From the NCBI GenBank assembly GCA_021030915.1, contig JAGEMR010000027.1:271007-335006 (forward strand): a stretch of DNA of 64,000 bases, given 5' to 3'. The position numbers and the translations under genes were made by a program. The notes beneath the pieces are model-generated. The model did no database searches. It was given only the letters and a program-made list of their open reading frames with translations, and was not told the DNA's origin. Position 1 is the first letter of the stretch. Every line of letters starts with the position of its first letter. This document shows, piece by piece, positions 21,198 to 32,979 of the stretch. The DNA comes from Astrothelium macrocarpum (Eukaryota > Ascomycota > Dothideomycetes > Trypetheliales > Trypetheliaceae).

Positions 21198-24100
21198 ATG
21201 AATGGCACTACTGCCCCGGTGCAGTCTGCACCGGGCATGCCACAGCAGGGCTCCGTGCCCCTAGGGCCCCAAATTACGAGAGAACATGTCCAGCAGGCAT
21301 TTCTTGTATGTCCTATCACAATCATTCTTTTGACCGCGCCTTCTCTAATATGTCTCCAGAAATACCAGCAAATGAAGCAGCAGGGCTTCTCCGAGACCGA
21401 CCCAGAGTTCATCAAGCTGCGCAACCTGCTCGCCGCCGTTTCCCAGCAACAGAAATATCAGCAGCAAAAGGCTATGCACCAGAAGCAGCAGCAAGCTTTA
21501 GCGCAACAACAACAGCAACAACAACAACGGCAGCAACAGCCTCAACAACAGGCCAATCAGCAGTCCCAACAAAATGGAATCAACCAAAGCGCCAATGGTT
21601 TCAAACCCACTCCGCAGCCAGCTACAGATGGCCAAAATATGCAAAATGGTCAATCTCAAAACAACACTGCTACCCCGCATGCTCAACCAGCCACAACTAC
21701 CAAACTTTCTGGCGGGTCACAACCCATGTTTACCCCTGACCAATTAAGCCAGCTGCGAAATCAGATCGCTGCATTCAAAACTTTGTCAAAGAATTTGCCC
21801 ATTCCTGAGATGCTTCAGGCACAACTCTTTCCTTCCCAGCAAGCAAAGAAAGCAGCAGCCTCTTCAGATCCTCTCGCAGCTGCCTCTCGCACCCTTGACG
21901 ACGCGTCCAAAGCTGTGGCTGGCGGCGCAGTCCAACCCATCAAAGCAGACCAATCCGAAGAGACGCTCGAGCATCACGTCTTTCACTCCTTTACGTCACC
22001 CTATGCAACGATACCCAAGTTTGTGAATTATTCTGATCACCGCTGGAGGCAGAGAAGGGATATAGTGCCTGGCCTTTTTCCTGTTGGAGTGGACGTCGAT
22101 CGTGCTCGCGAGGAGCGCGAAAACATTGTGTACAATCGTATCGTTGCGCGCAAAGCTGAGCTGGAAAAGATGAATGCGAACATTGCTTCTTGGGATACCA
22201 GAAAGTCCATTACACCAGAAGACAATACGGATCTCAAATTGAAGGCCATCATCGAGTACAAGAAATTATGCTTGTTGCCAAAACAGAGGGCTCTGCGACA
22301 ACAGATCGCCCGTGAAATAGTTCAGGCAGATAATTTGGCCATGACAGTAAACAGGTCCATGTATCGTCGTGTCAAGAAGCAGTCTCTACGCGAAGCACGC
22401 ATCACAGAGAAGCTTGAGAAGCAGCAACGTGATGCGCGCGAGTCAAAGGAGAAGAAAAAGCATACGGATTTCCTTCGCGCCATTGTCACACATGCTCACG
22501 ATGTCCAGAAGGAAGCCAGCAACCAACGCCAGAGAATGCAAAAGCTTGGTCGTGTCATGTTGTCCACTCACCAGACAATCGAAAAGGAAGAGCAAAAGCG
22601 AATTGAGAGGACTGCTAAACAACGTTTGCAAGCTTTGAAGGCCAACGATGAAGAGACATATCTCAAGCTGCTTGGACAAGCCAAAGACAGTCGTATTTCG
22701 CATTTACTCAGCCAGACCAATGGCTTCTTGAAACAGCTGTCTGCTTCTGTGAGAGAGCAGCAACGTGGACTTGCAGAGCGATGGGGCGATAGAGACCTTC
22801 CAGAAGAGGATTCCGAAGAAGAGGAGGATGACGAGGATGAGGAGGGTGGCGCAAGCAAAGTGGATTACTATGAAGTTGCTCATCGCATCAAAGAAGAAGT
22901 CAAGGAACAATCGTCAAACCTTGTTGGTGGCTCGCTCAAGGAATACCAACTCAAGGGCCTCCAATGGATGATATCCCTCTACAACAATAATCTGAATGGT
23001 ATTCTTGCAGATGAAATGGGTCTCGGCAAAACGATTCAGACAATCAGTCTCATCACTTATCTCATCGAAAAGAAGCAACAAACTGGTCCCTATCTCGTTA
23101 TTGTGCCGCTCAGTACACTCACCAATTGGAACAACGAGTTTGAGAAGTGGGCACCGTCAGTCAAGCGCATCGTTTACAAAGGTCCTCCCACCACACGCAA
23201 AGCCCAACAGCAACAAATCCGTTGGGGAAATTTCCAAGTCTTACTCACGACATACGAATTCATCATCAAGGATCGCCCAATCCTCAGCAAGGTCAAATGG
23301 GTTCACATGATTGTTGATGAAGGACATCGTATGAAGAACGCGGAATCCAAACTCAGTAGCACCATTACACAATACTACACCACGCGATATCGTCTCATTT
23401 TAACGGGTACACCTCTCCAAAACAATCTTCCAGAACTTTGGGCGCTTTTGAACTTTGTGCTTCCGACAATCTTCAAGTCAGTCAAGTCATTCGATGAATG
23501 GTTCAACACGCCATTTGCAAATACTGGCGGTCAAGATAAGATGGAGCTTAGTGAAGAAGAGCAGTTGCTCGTAATTCGTCGTCTTCACAAGGTGCTCCGA
23601 CCATTCTTGCTTCGTCGGCTGAAGAAGGATGTAGAGAAGGATCTCCCAGACAAACAAGAGCGTGTAATCAAGTGCAACTTTTCTGCTCTTCAGGCCAAAC
23701 TCTACAAACAGCTAATGACAAATCAAAAGCTCACTGTTGGAGATGGTAAGGGTGGTAGGACTACAATGAAGGGTTTGAGCAATATGCTTATGCAATTGCG
23801 AAAGCTTTGCAACCACCCTTTTGTTTTTGAAGAAGTCGAGGATCAAGTCAATCCGGGTCGAGGCAGTAACGATTTGCTCTGGCGAACAGCTGGTAAATTC
23901 GAGCTTTTGGACAGGATTCTTCCAAAATTCCATATCACGGGCCATCGAGTTCTTATGTTCTTTCAAATGACACAGATCATGAACATCATGGAAGACTTTC
24001 TGCGGTTACGAGGCTTTCAATATTTGCGTCTTGATGGTTCCACCAAGGCAGACGACCGTTCGGAGCTACTCAAACAATTCAATGCCCCCGACTCACCTTA

Positions 24101-25583
24101 CTTTTGCTTCTTGCTCTCTACCCGTGCCGGTGGTCTCGGCCTTAATTTACAAACCGCCGATACTGTCATCATTTACGATTCGGATTGGAATCCCCATCAA
24201 GATTTACAAGCACAGGACCGTGCTCATCGTATCGGCCAGAAGAACGAAGTTCGTATTCTTCGCTTGATTACGTCAAATTCCGTTGAAGAAAAGATTCTTG
24301 AGCGTGCCCAATTCAAACTGGACATGGATGGCAAAGTCATTCAGGCTGGTAAATTTGACAACAAATCCACCAATGAGGAGCGAGAGGCGATGCTCCGGGT
24401 TATGTTGGAATCTGCCGAGGCAGCCGATAATTTGGAGCAGGATGAGATGGATGACGATGATCTCAATATAATCATGATGCGTTCGGAAGACGAATTGACA
24501 ACCTTCCAATCGATTGATGCTGAGCGCGCAAGGACTGACAAGTACGGGCCTGGTCGCAAATACCCACGTTTGCTTGGCGAATCCGAACTTCCTGACATCT
24601 ATCTCCATGATGAAGCACCTGTCGTGGAACAAGTCGAAGAGATCTTTGGTCGCGGAGCACGAGAACGTACTCGGGTGAAATACGATGATGGGCTTACTGA
24701 AGAACAGTGGCTGGATGCCGTTGACAATGACGATGACACTATTGAAGAGGCTATTGCACGTAAGCAGGCTGCAAAGGACCGGCGCGCTGCGAACAAGGAG
24801 AAGAAGACGCATGGACAGGCCGGCAGTACGCCTGCCGAGTCTCGCGAAAGCTCCGAAAGCCCTGCTCCCCAGCCAAGGAAACGTGGAAGAAAACCAAAGG
24901 ATGTGAACAAGCGTAAAGCTGACGAGGCTGCCTTGGACTCAGATACGCTCAGTGCTCCAGCAAAGAAGCGTGGCCGACAAGCGAAGATTATGGAAACGCT
25001 TTCAGTTGAAGATCGAACCACGCTTCAGAACATCCTTGACTCCGTGCATAATAGTCTCAATGATCTTGAGGAGACCAGCACTGATCCTGAGTTGCCCAAT
25101 CGTGGGATCATTGATCCGTTCTTGGAATTGCCACCAAAGAATGATTACCCAGATTATTACATGATTATCAAAAACCCGATATGCATGGCGCAGGTTACAA
25201 GGAAGATCAATCGAAAGGAATATCAGAACCTCAAGCAATTTAGACAGGATGTCGGACTACTCTGCAATAATTGTCGCACCTATAATGAGGATGGGAGTGT
25301 ACTGTATCAAGATGCAAATCTTATTGAGGTATGTAACTGTTGTGTACCAAGTGGCGTATGCATGCTTACCCATTTAAGGAAACGCTACTCAAGAAACTCC
25401 GCGAAGAGACGGAGAATCACCCCGAATTTGCTGATTTTGACGATCGCACGTCATCGGTAGCAGATGGTCGCTCTACTGCGCCCATCTCCAGTGTTGGAAC
25501 ACCATTAGCATCTGGTGGGATGAATTGTACGTCGCTGTATTTTTGTCCACCATCTACCTTCTCACACTAACCCCTGCTTAGAA
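21198..25583 (+). CDS. STH1/SNF2: Snf2/Sth1-type chromatin remodelling ATPase with bromodomain
   Basis: Four exons: 21198-21305, 21360-25328, 25379-25526 and 25582-25583; 1408 residues. Order: QLQ domain (ITREHVQQAFLKYQQMK, about 30-60), Gln-rich linker, HSA helix (about 300-370), acidic stretch, SNF2_N helicase with Walker A DEMGLGKT (about 585) and box II DEGH (about 685), Helicase_C with STRAGGLGLNLQ and QDRAHRIGQ (about 955-990), SnAC region, AT-hook-like KRGRKPK, and a C-terminal bromodomain (about 1260-1360) with the acetyl-lysine Asn in CRTYNED. It is the catalytic engine of a SWI/SNF or RSC complex; the two cannot be told apart here. Intron 1 (54 bases) has no stop and is in frame, so only loss of QLQ homology reveals it. 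The last intron splits the stop codon (T|AA). Start taken at the ATG after a likely 5' UTR intron. Confidence 0.93.
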
Positions 25584-26134
25584 TGAACTTCTTTCTTTGC
25601 AATGCGTCTGCGCCGAGATCCCCATAGCATAACATCTTTTAGAACCGGAGCAGTGAGGGGGGATTGGCTACTTGGGACACTTAGAGCGCAAAATGATAAA
25701 TATAGTTTTTTTTCCCCCTCACATTCATCTGAGACATGGGCACATGGTCCATGGTGCTGTGTTACACAGTGCAACTCTGGAAAATGGAGGGGTCGATATT
25801 CAGTGCGAAGTGCATCACAGGCACAATGGAGGATCAAGCGTGCAATGATTGATTGCTGAGCTGGATTGTTTCTTCCAGCACAGGATTGCTGGCAAGTATG
25901 TCTTTCGATATTCATGTATTGTATTCTACGCAGACAGAAGAACCAAAGCCAATTCGATGAGCTTTTGAAAACATTCAAGTCCTCCTAAACTGTTCTAATG
26001 ACTCATGTGAACATTGACTATTATGGTAGGTTTGGGATGTCTTGTAGGACCAATTACCCTTTCTCGATGTAAGAACTTTTGGCTTTTTGTCACCGGTGTA
26101 TCCAGTACTTTGCCCCCCAAAAAAATTAAATCAT
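25584..26134. other. Convergent 3' region
   Basis: About 550 bases between the stops of the Snf2-type gene (plus) and HIS6 (minus). Expected 3' UTRs. Frames on either strand show no conservation. Confidence 0.6.
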
Positions 26135-27147
26135 TTATTGTTCAGTGTTTATCACATGCTCCGCCTGCTGCCTCTGATTCCATTCCACACACTCCTCAAA
26201 TTTTACACCCTTTCCTCCAAAGATATCTAACGCACTTCCAATCGTCAGATCTACACGTCCACCACTCAACCTCTTTACCGTCTCCAAATCTTCAATGCTA
26301 CGGCCTCCGCCAGCATAGGTTACTGCAAGGGCGTGCTCGGCTGGGAGAGAGGCAGTCCACTCAGCGAGCCGTGATACAAGTTCATGGTCAATGCCAGCTT
26401 GCAGACCTTCATGATCTGCAGCGTGGACAAGGAGTTCCGAGCAGTATGGGGCGAGGAGATGGATGGATTCTAGTGCAGATGTCGTTAGTCAACATAATCC
26501 CACTGGGATGACAGCATGACAGAACGAAAGCTCTCACCTTCATTAACCTCCATATCCGTCAACCTCGTCCATTTATCCATCGCCACAATCCACTTCTCCC
26601 CCAGCCTCTTACAACTCACATCCACCACCAACCTCTCCCTCTCACCCCCAAGCGCCTCCACCACCGCTTCCAACCTCTCCCGCGAAAACCGTCCCGACGG
26701 AAACAGGTACGACGTCACAATCACCTACTATTCCCCATCAATCAGCCCTCCTCACTCCGGCCTCCCCCTTTCCATCCTCTCCCAGCAAACAATACGCACC
26801 TTCTCCGCCCCCTCCCCCATCCACGCCATCGCATTCCCCTCATCCACTCCCCCCCCAACCTGCAACCCGCCCGGCCACTCCCCCAGCGCCTCTCGCGCCA
26901 CCTCGTCGTTCCCGGCGCCCAGCTTGATCACATGGCCGCCGCGCAGGCCGCGCTCGCGGTACAGCCGCGCGTAGTGCGCCGCGGGCAGCGCGGACACGAA
27001 GTTTTCCGTCGGCTGCTGCTGCTGCTTGGCCGAGCTGGCGGTGGCGATGGCGGCAGATCTGGATGCAGGGGTAGGTTGGAGCGTGCTGCCGACGATTTGC
27101 TTGACCCGTCCGGCGTGGAGGTCGATGCACGGTCGGAAGAGGGTCAT
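26135..27147 (-). CDS. HIS6: HIS6, ProFAR isomerase of histidine synthesis
   Basis: Three exons on the minus strand: 27147-26800, 26724-26538 and 26469-26135; 289 residues. The TIM-barrel protein starts FRPCIDLHAGRVKQIVG, with the first catalytic Asp in CIDLHAG. It continues with LKLGAGN-like strand HVIKLGAGN, LQVGGGV, GAEKVIVTSYLFP (rebuilt across intron 1), DVSCK, HAADHEG and VTYAGGGRS, the second phosphate-binding loop, ending DLTIGSALDIFGG. It converts ProFAR to PRFAR, the fourth step of histidine biosynthesis. A Gln-rich insert (KQQQQ) after residue 35 makes it longer than the usual roughly 260 residues and lies in a surface loop position. Exon 1 is much more GC-rich than exons 2 and 3. 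Divergent from FAF1. Confidence 0.94.
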
Positions 27148-28050
27148 TGTTGGGGGGGCGGGTGGATTGAGGGACCGAGCGAGCGAGCGAGAGAGCGAGG
27201 TTTTTTGGTTGGATGTGGGGCGGTGGGATGGTGATTGGGACGGGTGGGTTGGTGGGTGCTTACGTATGTCGGTATGTATGTATGTCTTGGATGGGAGGTT
27301 TGGAAGGTGCTTTGGCGATGTTTTGGTGCCGAGTTCAGCTCGGGTATTTTAGCTTTTTTGCCTGATTCTCTTCGTTTTGCTCTGATTAACAATTCCGCGT
27401 TCTAGTCTCTGCTCTGTTATGCGGCATTTTGTAAAACTCTTCTTTTGTTTTTTGCGGTGTGAAAAGGGACGTTAGGCATGGAAGTGGGGTGGTGGGCATG
27501 CTCGGACGAGGCTTACGGAATCCGGTGGAGCGGAAGGCGGTGAGGCCATTTCTGCCGTTCGAGCTGCGCTGAAGTCGGGCTTGCTATGAGGTCGCAGCAC
27601 TGAAGCTTTAGAATTGAATATCTCAACGACGAGAGGTGATAATCAAAATCCGATAGCATCTTCGTAATCAGCAATAAGACCGCCTTCTTTTGACCTGAGG
27701 CATGTCTTTGGAACCGATGTTGACGATTTCCAAGTTGAGGTCTGGACGAAAAGCCCAAACTTCAACCCTTCCGCACCGGCCAAACTTCCAATTTGCAGAC
27801 TTTATTCCACCTGAATTCAAAATCGGGTGTCAGTGAGAGCTTAAGTCTCGGAGGATTTTATTTTCCATAGCGTCGTTGATGAGAAACTCGGATTTTGCTT
27901 GTTTTCGAGGGTATTTCCTAATCGGGAAACGCCCGAGTTTAAGGTCTGCTCGAAGTTGGAGGAGCGGCAGAATCCCGTCACCGCCTTTTCGTCCAAGGTG
28001 CCATAGATACAGGAACAACTTTTTTTTGTTTCTCCTTAGAATGATATGTA
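27148..28050. promoter_or_regulatory. Divergent promoter region between HIS6 and FAF1
   Basis: About 0.9 kb containing both promoters. Close to the HIS6 start are short simple repeats: (GAGC)n near 27177-27200 and GTATGT repeats near 27264-27283. I found no Gcn4/CpcA-type TGACTC site by eye, so amino-acid control is not shown. Confidence 0.45.
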
Positions 28051-28969
28051 ATGGCCATAACCCTAGGCAAACGGAAGCGCAAAGAGCACACAGAAGAGCG
28101 GAAAGAAGTATTAATCGAAAATTCAGAAGACAGTGCGTCGGACACAGACCAAGGTGTCCAAGCAGTCTTCCGTCGCGTCTTTGAAGCTCGATTTCAACCG
28201 CTAGAAGGACACAAGGTATCAAAGTGCAAAAAATCTGCGGACATTGGGGACGAAGAGCAAGGTAGTGAGACAGACTGGGATGGTATTAATTCCGAAGATG
28301 ATACAAGGAATATTCAAGTTGTTGAGTATTCTGAATATCGAGGAGAGGAGAACGAAGATGAATTATCGAAACGAGAGCTGAAGTCTTTCATGGTAATATC
28401 TACATCGGATCGTCTGACCATTTCTATGTACTAATTAGATATATGTATCGTAGTCTTCGAAACCGCCTACAAGTACAACAAAAACAACCAACAACACTCA
28501 AGGCAAATCTCTTGACAGAGATTCAGATGAGGAAGCTGAGGCCGCGAATCTCAAAAACGATCTTGCACTTCAGCGTCTCCTCAAAGAATCTCACCTCCTC
28601 GATGCTTCCTCACGCTCGCTCTCCCTCGACAAAACCAACCGCCACAAAGTCCTCGACCTTCGACTCGCATCGCTCGGTGCAAAGAAGTCCGCACTCGCTC
28701 AGAACAAAATGCCTATGGCTCACCGCAAAGGCATCATAGCCAAAGCTCAACAGCGTGAAGGCAAGCGACGCAAAGAAGCACAAGAGAACGGCATCATACT
28801 AGAGAACGCGGCCAAGACAAAGGACAAAGGAAAGAAAAGGGAACGCGGTGTCGGCGCACCCAGCGTTGGCTCTTTCCGCGGAGGAACACTACAACTCAGC
28901 AAACGCGATGTCGCGAGCATCCACGGCACAAGCAGAAAAAGCAATGGCAGGAGACGGCACAAAGGTTGA
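28051..28969 (+). CDS. FAF1: FAF1-like 40S ribosome biogenesis factor (DUF4602)
   Basis: Two exons: 28051-28392 and 28454-28969; 285 residues. The intron has GTAATA, CTAATTAG and ATCGTAG and joins SFM to SSKPP. The N-terminal half is charged and acidic (nuclear signal GKRKRKEH at residues 6-13). The C-terminal half has the DUF4602 pattern: LQRLLKESHLL, DLRLASLGAKK, MPMAHRKGI, AKAQQREGKRRKEAQENGIILE, then a basic tail ending in SNGRRRHKG. Yeast Faf1 and human C1orf131 act in the small-subunit processome during early 18S rRNA cleavage; a nucleolar role is expected here. Complete and undamaged. It shares an upstream region with HIS6. Confidence 0.85.
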
Positions 28970-31900
28970 CAGGGCGTATGACGTGGAGGGTGTTTTGTTT
29001 ACCTTACGCGAGTGACTGGCCCCCAAGTTGATTCGCCCGAGTCTATTGTTTGGGCTGCATGGCACTGAATCATTGACGTGAGTCTGTTTGAGGTGTGGAG
29101 TCCTTCGTCGTCACCCACGGAAGAGACCACGAGAGCGACGGAAGCGATGTCTGTCGGCCCGTCTGGTCCCGGGAGATTTGAGAGCCGACTTGAATCAGAC
29201 CGGAAGGGAAAAGGTGGGTCTCAAGATTGAGATTCTAGAAGAGATGCCCTGACTCGCAGCGCTTCATTTTTGCGTGGCCGGAAAGATGGAAGAGATGGGC
29301 CCTGGTGGAGCCGCATGTGTGATGCATGCGGGTTTTTTGATCTTGGCCACGCAGCCGTTACCATGTTGATCTCTGCAATGCAAGAGATGCATATATCTTG
29401 GGATGAAAATCGTGCCCAATTTGACATGAGCTTTGCTTGTGAGACGTTTCTGATAGTTTGGGATGTCATCACCTTCCATGTGGCCAAAAACTTAAGATAA
29501 AGTTTTTTAGGCCGGGCTCTATTCTGTTTGGCTTGTGGGGAGGTCCTCTGACGGGGAACAGACCGTCAGACCGTCAGACCGTTTCTACGGACACGCAGGA
29601 AGATATTCCGTCTAGTGCGCATTGAGGACAATCTGGGGTCTTGCTTGGAACCGTGGCGATCAGAACAGATGTCAATCCAGCAGATGCCCGTTTCTACGGA
29701 ACTCATGCATCTTGCTCACAGGTTGCACCGTGCAGTCGAGGATTTTTGAAGAAACCTTGGAAAAGGGGTGACAGAGTCAGTGAAGAGAACTATTGTTTTA
29801 TCCACCAGGATCTCAAGCCCCCGTACAAAATTTCCTCAATTCTAGACTCGCGTTCATCTCTCCCATGGGATTCTCATCATCTACTGAGCTAGGCTCAATA
29901 CGAATTGAACTTTGGTAGTCGCGTAGGAAATTGCATTTAGGGACGGACTTGATCACTGGAACACTTGATGGAAATCATCTTAGCGAGCGAGCCAATGTTT
30001 CGAATTTAGTGCTTCAGACTGATGGATAGCCTGAAATCGGCACTTGATGTATCAGTCTATAGGCTTGAAGGGGGCAAGCCGGATCTTTTTCCGCTTTGGA
30101 ATCGATCGCCGAGCGTTTTTAGGCTCACCGCACAGACACGCTCTAAGTCTTGTTGAACCTTGGGTGCGTTGTTTGTACACTTGGCCATCTTTGATGTGGA
30201 CTGAAGTGGATTCGCATCATCTTTGCATTTTTGGAATGGTATGCGGCTCTCGTCAGCGAGGCTGGCGCCGGGTAAAATCGCCTATCGCTCTAAGAGTTTC
30301 AACGCCCGCAAAAGGGGCCATTGCTATTATTAATTCAGTAATGTTACACAGATCCTCAGCCGCGACCACTAAAGCTTAGGAAAGAAAAAAAGCGACGAGA
30401 GGCCGAGCGAACTAAATGAGGAGAGTGCTATCCCAAAGCAATATGACTGGATTCTTCTTTTGCAGAATTGCCAACAGAAACAGAGTAGTTATTCTCAGTA
30501 CAGAGCACGTAAGACTGCCAAGATGTGTCCAGTCTTGCTATCCCTGTGCTTGGGACTGATTGGCGAATTTTGTTTACGGTGTGATGGGAGACAGAGTCAG
30601 ATGCGCGCGCCAAGATTTCCAACACACTTGACTTTCACAGCAGAATCACCAATAGCTATAATCAAAAGTGTCGCAGGATAGTTTCTCTGGGAGTGTTTTA
30701 TGCTCCTTGGCCTACCATTTGGTGTATGCTGTGCCGTCACTCATGCAGGTACTGCAGATGCAATCAACCCCGTACTTGGTTGGTGATTGGTGCGTTGCAG
30801 TCCAAGCGTGACGCTCGATTTGGCGCGCCACGAAGCATTGGCTTGGAGCTCTTCCAGAATAGCGTGCGCCCAAATCGTATCAATTGGAATGGATCATCAG
30901 AGCATAAATCCTCTTTGGCTTGCACGGCCGCAATGCTTCAATGTGGTATTACCGTCTGGCCGTGTGGCTTTGCAAAGCCTGGTGGGGTCAGTCCCTGGGG
31001 CGATTGCCAAAGGGTTAGCGTGGACCAGTGCGATCGCACCGAGTTGCCTGGCAAGCCAAAAGACGACTGCCAGGTTTCAGAAGCATCCCAAGTCCTTCTA
31101 GAGCCATCTAACTGGGTTTCAGACGGATCAAGCGAGGTTGGCACGTCCCTCTTCTTTGCCCGTACCTGCAGGAGACCTCAGTGTGGACCCATGGCCCTAT
31201 GTGATGGAGATGCTGGCTGTTTCCCCGTCTATCCAAGGAGAATTATACCGGGTGGGCTGGGCGGATTTTGGAAACGGCAAGTCTAGCGCGTCGAGCACCG
31301 CTGTGGCTCTTTGAGGGTCAATCAAACATTCCAATCGAGATTTTGGGCGATGGCTGGTACAGTTCAAACACCGCGTCGATCGAAGGATCTCTTGATTGGG
31401 CAAGTGGCACACTCTGACTTTCCGGTCGTCATCACTGACCCAGTTGGTAGAAAGGCATGAAAAAGCATGCAAAAAACCAAGACATTGCAGCAGGCAGCGT
31501 TGTTGTTGCTTCGATGAGATCGAGCATGACTAAGGGTGCGTTGCCAACAACGGCTATAGATGTCACAATGTACTAAAGCTTTTCGCCTGCAAAGCTGTGC
31601 TGATCTAATTGATGCGCTTCGTCCCGTAAACAGCTCTGAAAGGTAACGATCTTTTGGTGGTGGTGTGAGGGCATGATGATTCGCCATCCTCCACGATCCA
31701 ACTCTTGGCCCGCTGCCAGCTTGGGTTCCTTGCGTAATCATTTCTCCATGTGCGTGCGGACGCAGCCGAAGTTTGGCTACAAATGGACACATGACGGCTG
31801 ATCGGCTCACCAAATGTTCCATAAAAAGTGTGTCGACTCGTTCCTTCACACTGCATGCGAGTGATAGCTCTACCGGCCTGACACAATAGCCGTGTTGACC

Positions 31901-32979
31901 ATCGGCCGTAGATACGAAGTCGAGAGAGACGATCACGGCCTTTGACGCATGCAAGCCGAAGCGGTGATGGGGCCTACATAGACGAAATTTCCAGCGTCAA
32001 CAGTCCCGAGCGAGTGAGCGAGTGAGCATGCGGCTACTGCCCCGGCCATGGTGTCGGTCACTCGACGGGCTAGCAAAGCATGGAGAAGCGCCCACGGTCG
32101 GCGGCATCAGTAGCCAGCCAGCGCAGGCCGGGGGCCTCTGCACTCTGGGTATGTGCTAACGTGCTGGGGAGCGGGAAGTCAGTGAGGCCTGGCCTCTGAG
32201 ATACATCTTCGCGCCGAATGCCCGAGACTCCTCTCCGTGCCTGGCCAGCCAGTCCGCAGGCTGAGTACCTACCGCTCCAGCGCTCAGCACACAACAGGGC
32301 GAAGCTGCATCAACAGTGAGGGCCGAAGCAGTAGGCGTACCTGCCCATCACGGGATGCTTTTTCGCGCTCTTCCGCCAACGCGAGGGTGGTGGCCGCGGT
32401 GATGCAGAGGAGCGGCCCATGTGCATTGCGGCGAATCAGGGCGCGCGGTGGCCGTGATGGTGCAGGTGGGTCCGAATGGTGGACGACTCGGACGTGGCCA
32501 CGGCTGAGAGCGTCTGACTGGGTGCCATGGCTGCACGGGCTCCTTGGGGGTTGATACATAGCGCGCCCTCTTCCCTGCCGGCCAGAGTGGTTTCAGGTTT
32601 CTCGCTCTCCCGCCCTAGGTCCCATCGTCTCTCCCCGACCTCCAGGCTCAAACCTGCCTCAGCCTTCGACTCTAAAACTGCCGCTTGCTGCCCATGCCCA
32701 GCGTTTTGCCCGTTGCATCACCCTCTGCTTCACCTCTCCTCTGCTTCCACTCCCCACTCGTCGACGAGACTGTTTAGAGGCAGGCCCTCGACACTTTGCG
32801 CTTCTCACTTCCGCCAGCCCTCAAACAGTCGCGACTGCGGCTTCCATTCGCTTTGTGCTTCAAAAGCTTTTCAGTGCAAAGCTCGGCAGGACCCGGCGAG
32901 CCTTTTCATTTCGTTTCTTAGACTTGACATCTAAATCGCCTCGGCCAACGAGTCCTGAAGCAATTTGCTGGTCGGCGAC
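28970..32979. other. 4-kb gene-free stretch and long leader of STE12
   Basis: No convincing protein gene on either strand. The longest frames (30693-31286 plus, 31364-31954 minus) are rich in Cys, Arg, Trp and lack any family pattern. The last 400 bases (about 32560-32960) are pyrimidine-rich like a fungal transcript leader. Short direct repeats occur at 29559-29582 and between 29580 and 29702. The stretch may hold STE12 control elements, a long 5' UTR, a non-coding RNA or decayed DNA; the sequence does not decide. Confidence 0.5.
29559..29582. repeat. Three tandem copies of CAGACCGT
   Basis: The 8-mer CAGACCGT is repeated three times without error. The sequence right after it, CCGTTTCTACGGA (from 29580), occurs again near 29690. 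Origin unknown. Confidence 0.8.

Noticed and set aside
30693..31286. 197-codon plus-strand frame
   Set aside because: Composition rich in Cys, Trp, Arg, with no motif and no neighbouring exons; looks like chance in a GC-balanced stretch.
31364..31954. 196-codon minus-strand frame
   Set aside because: Overlaps other random frames, with no conserved pattern or splice support.
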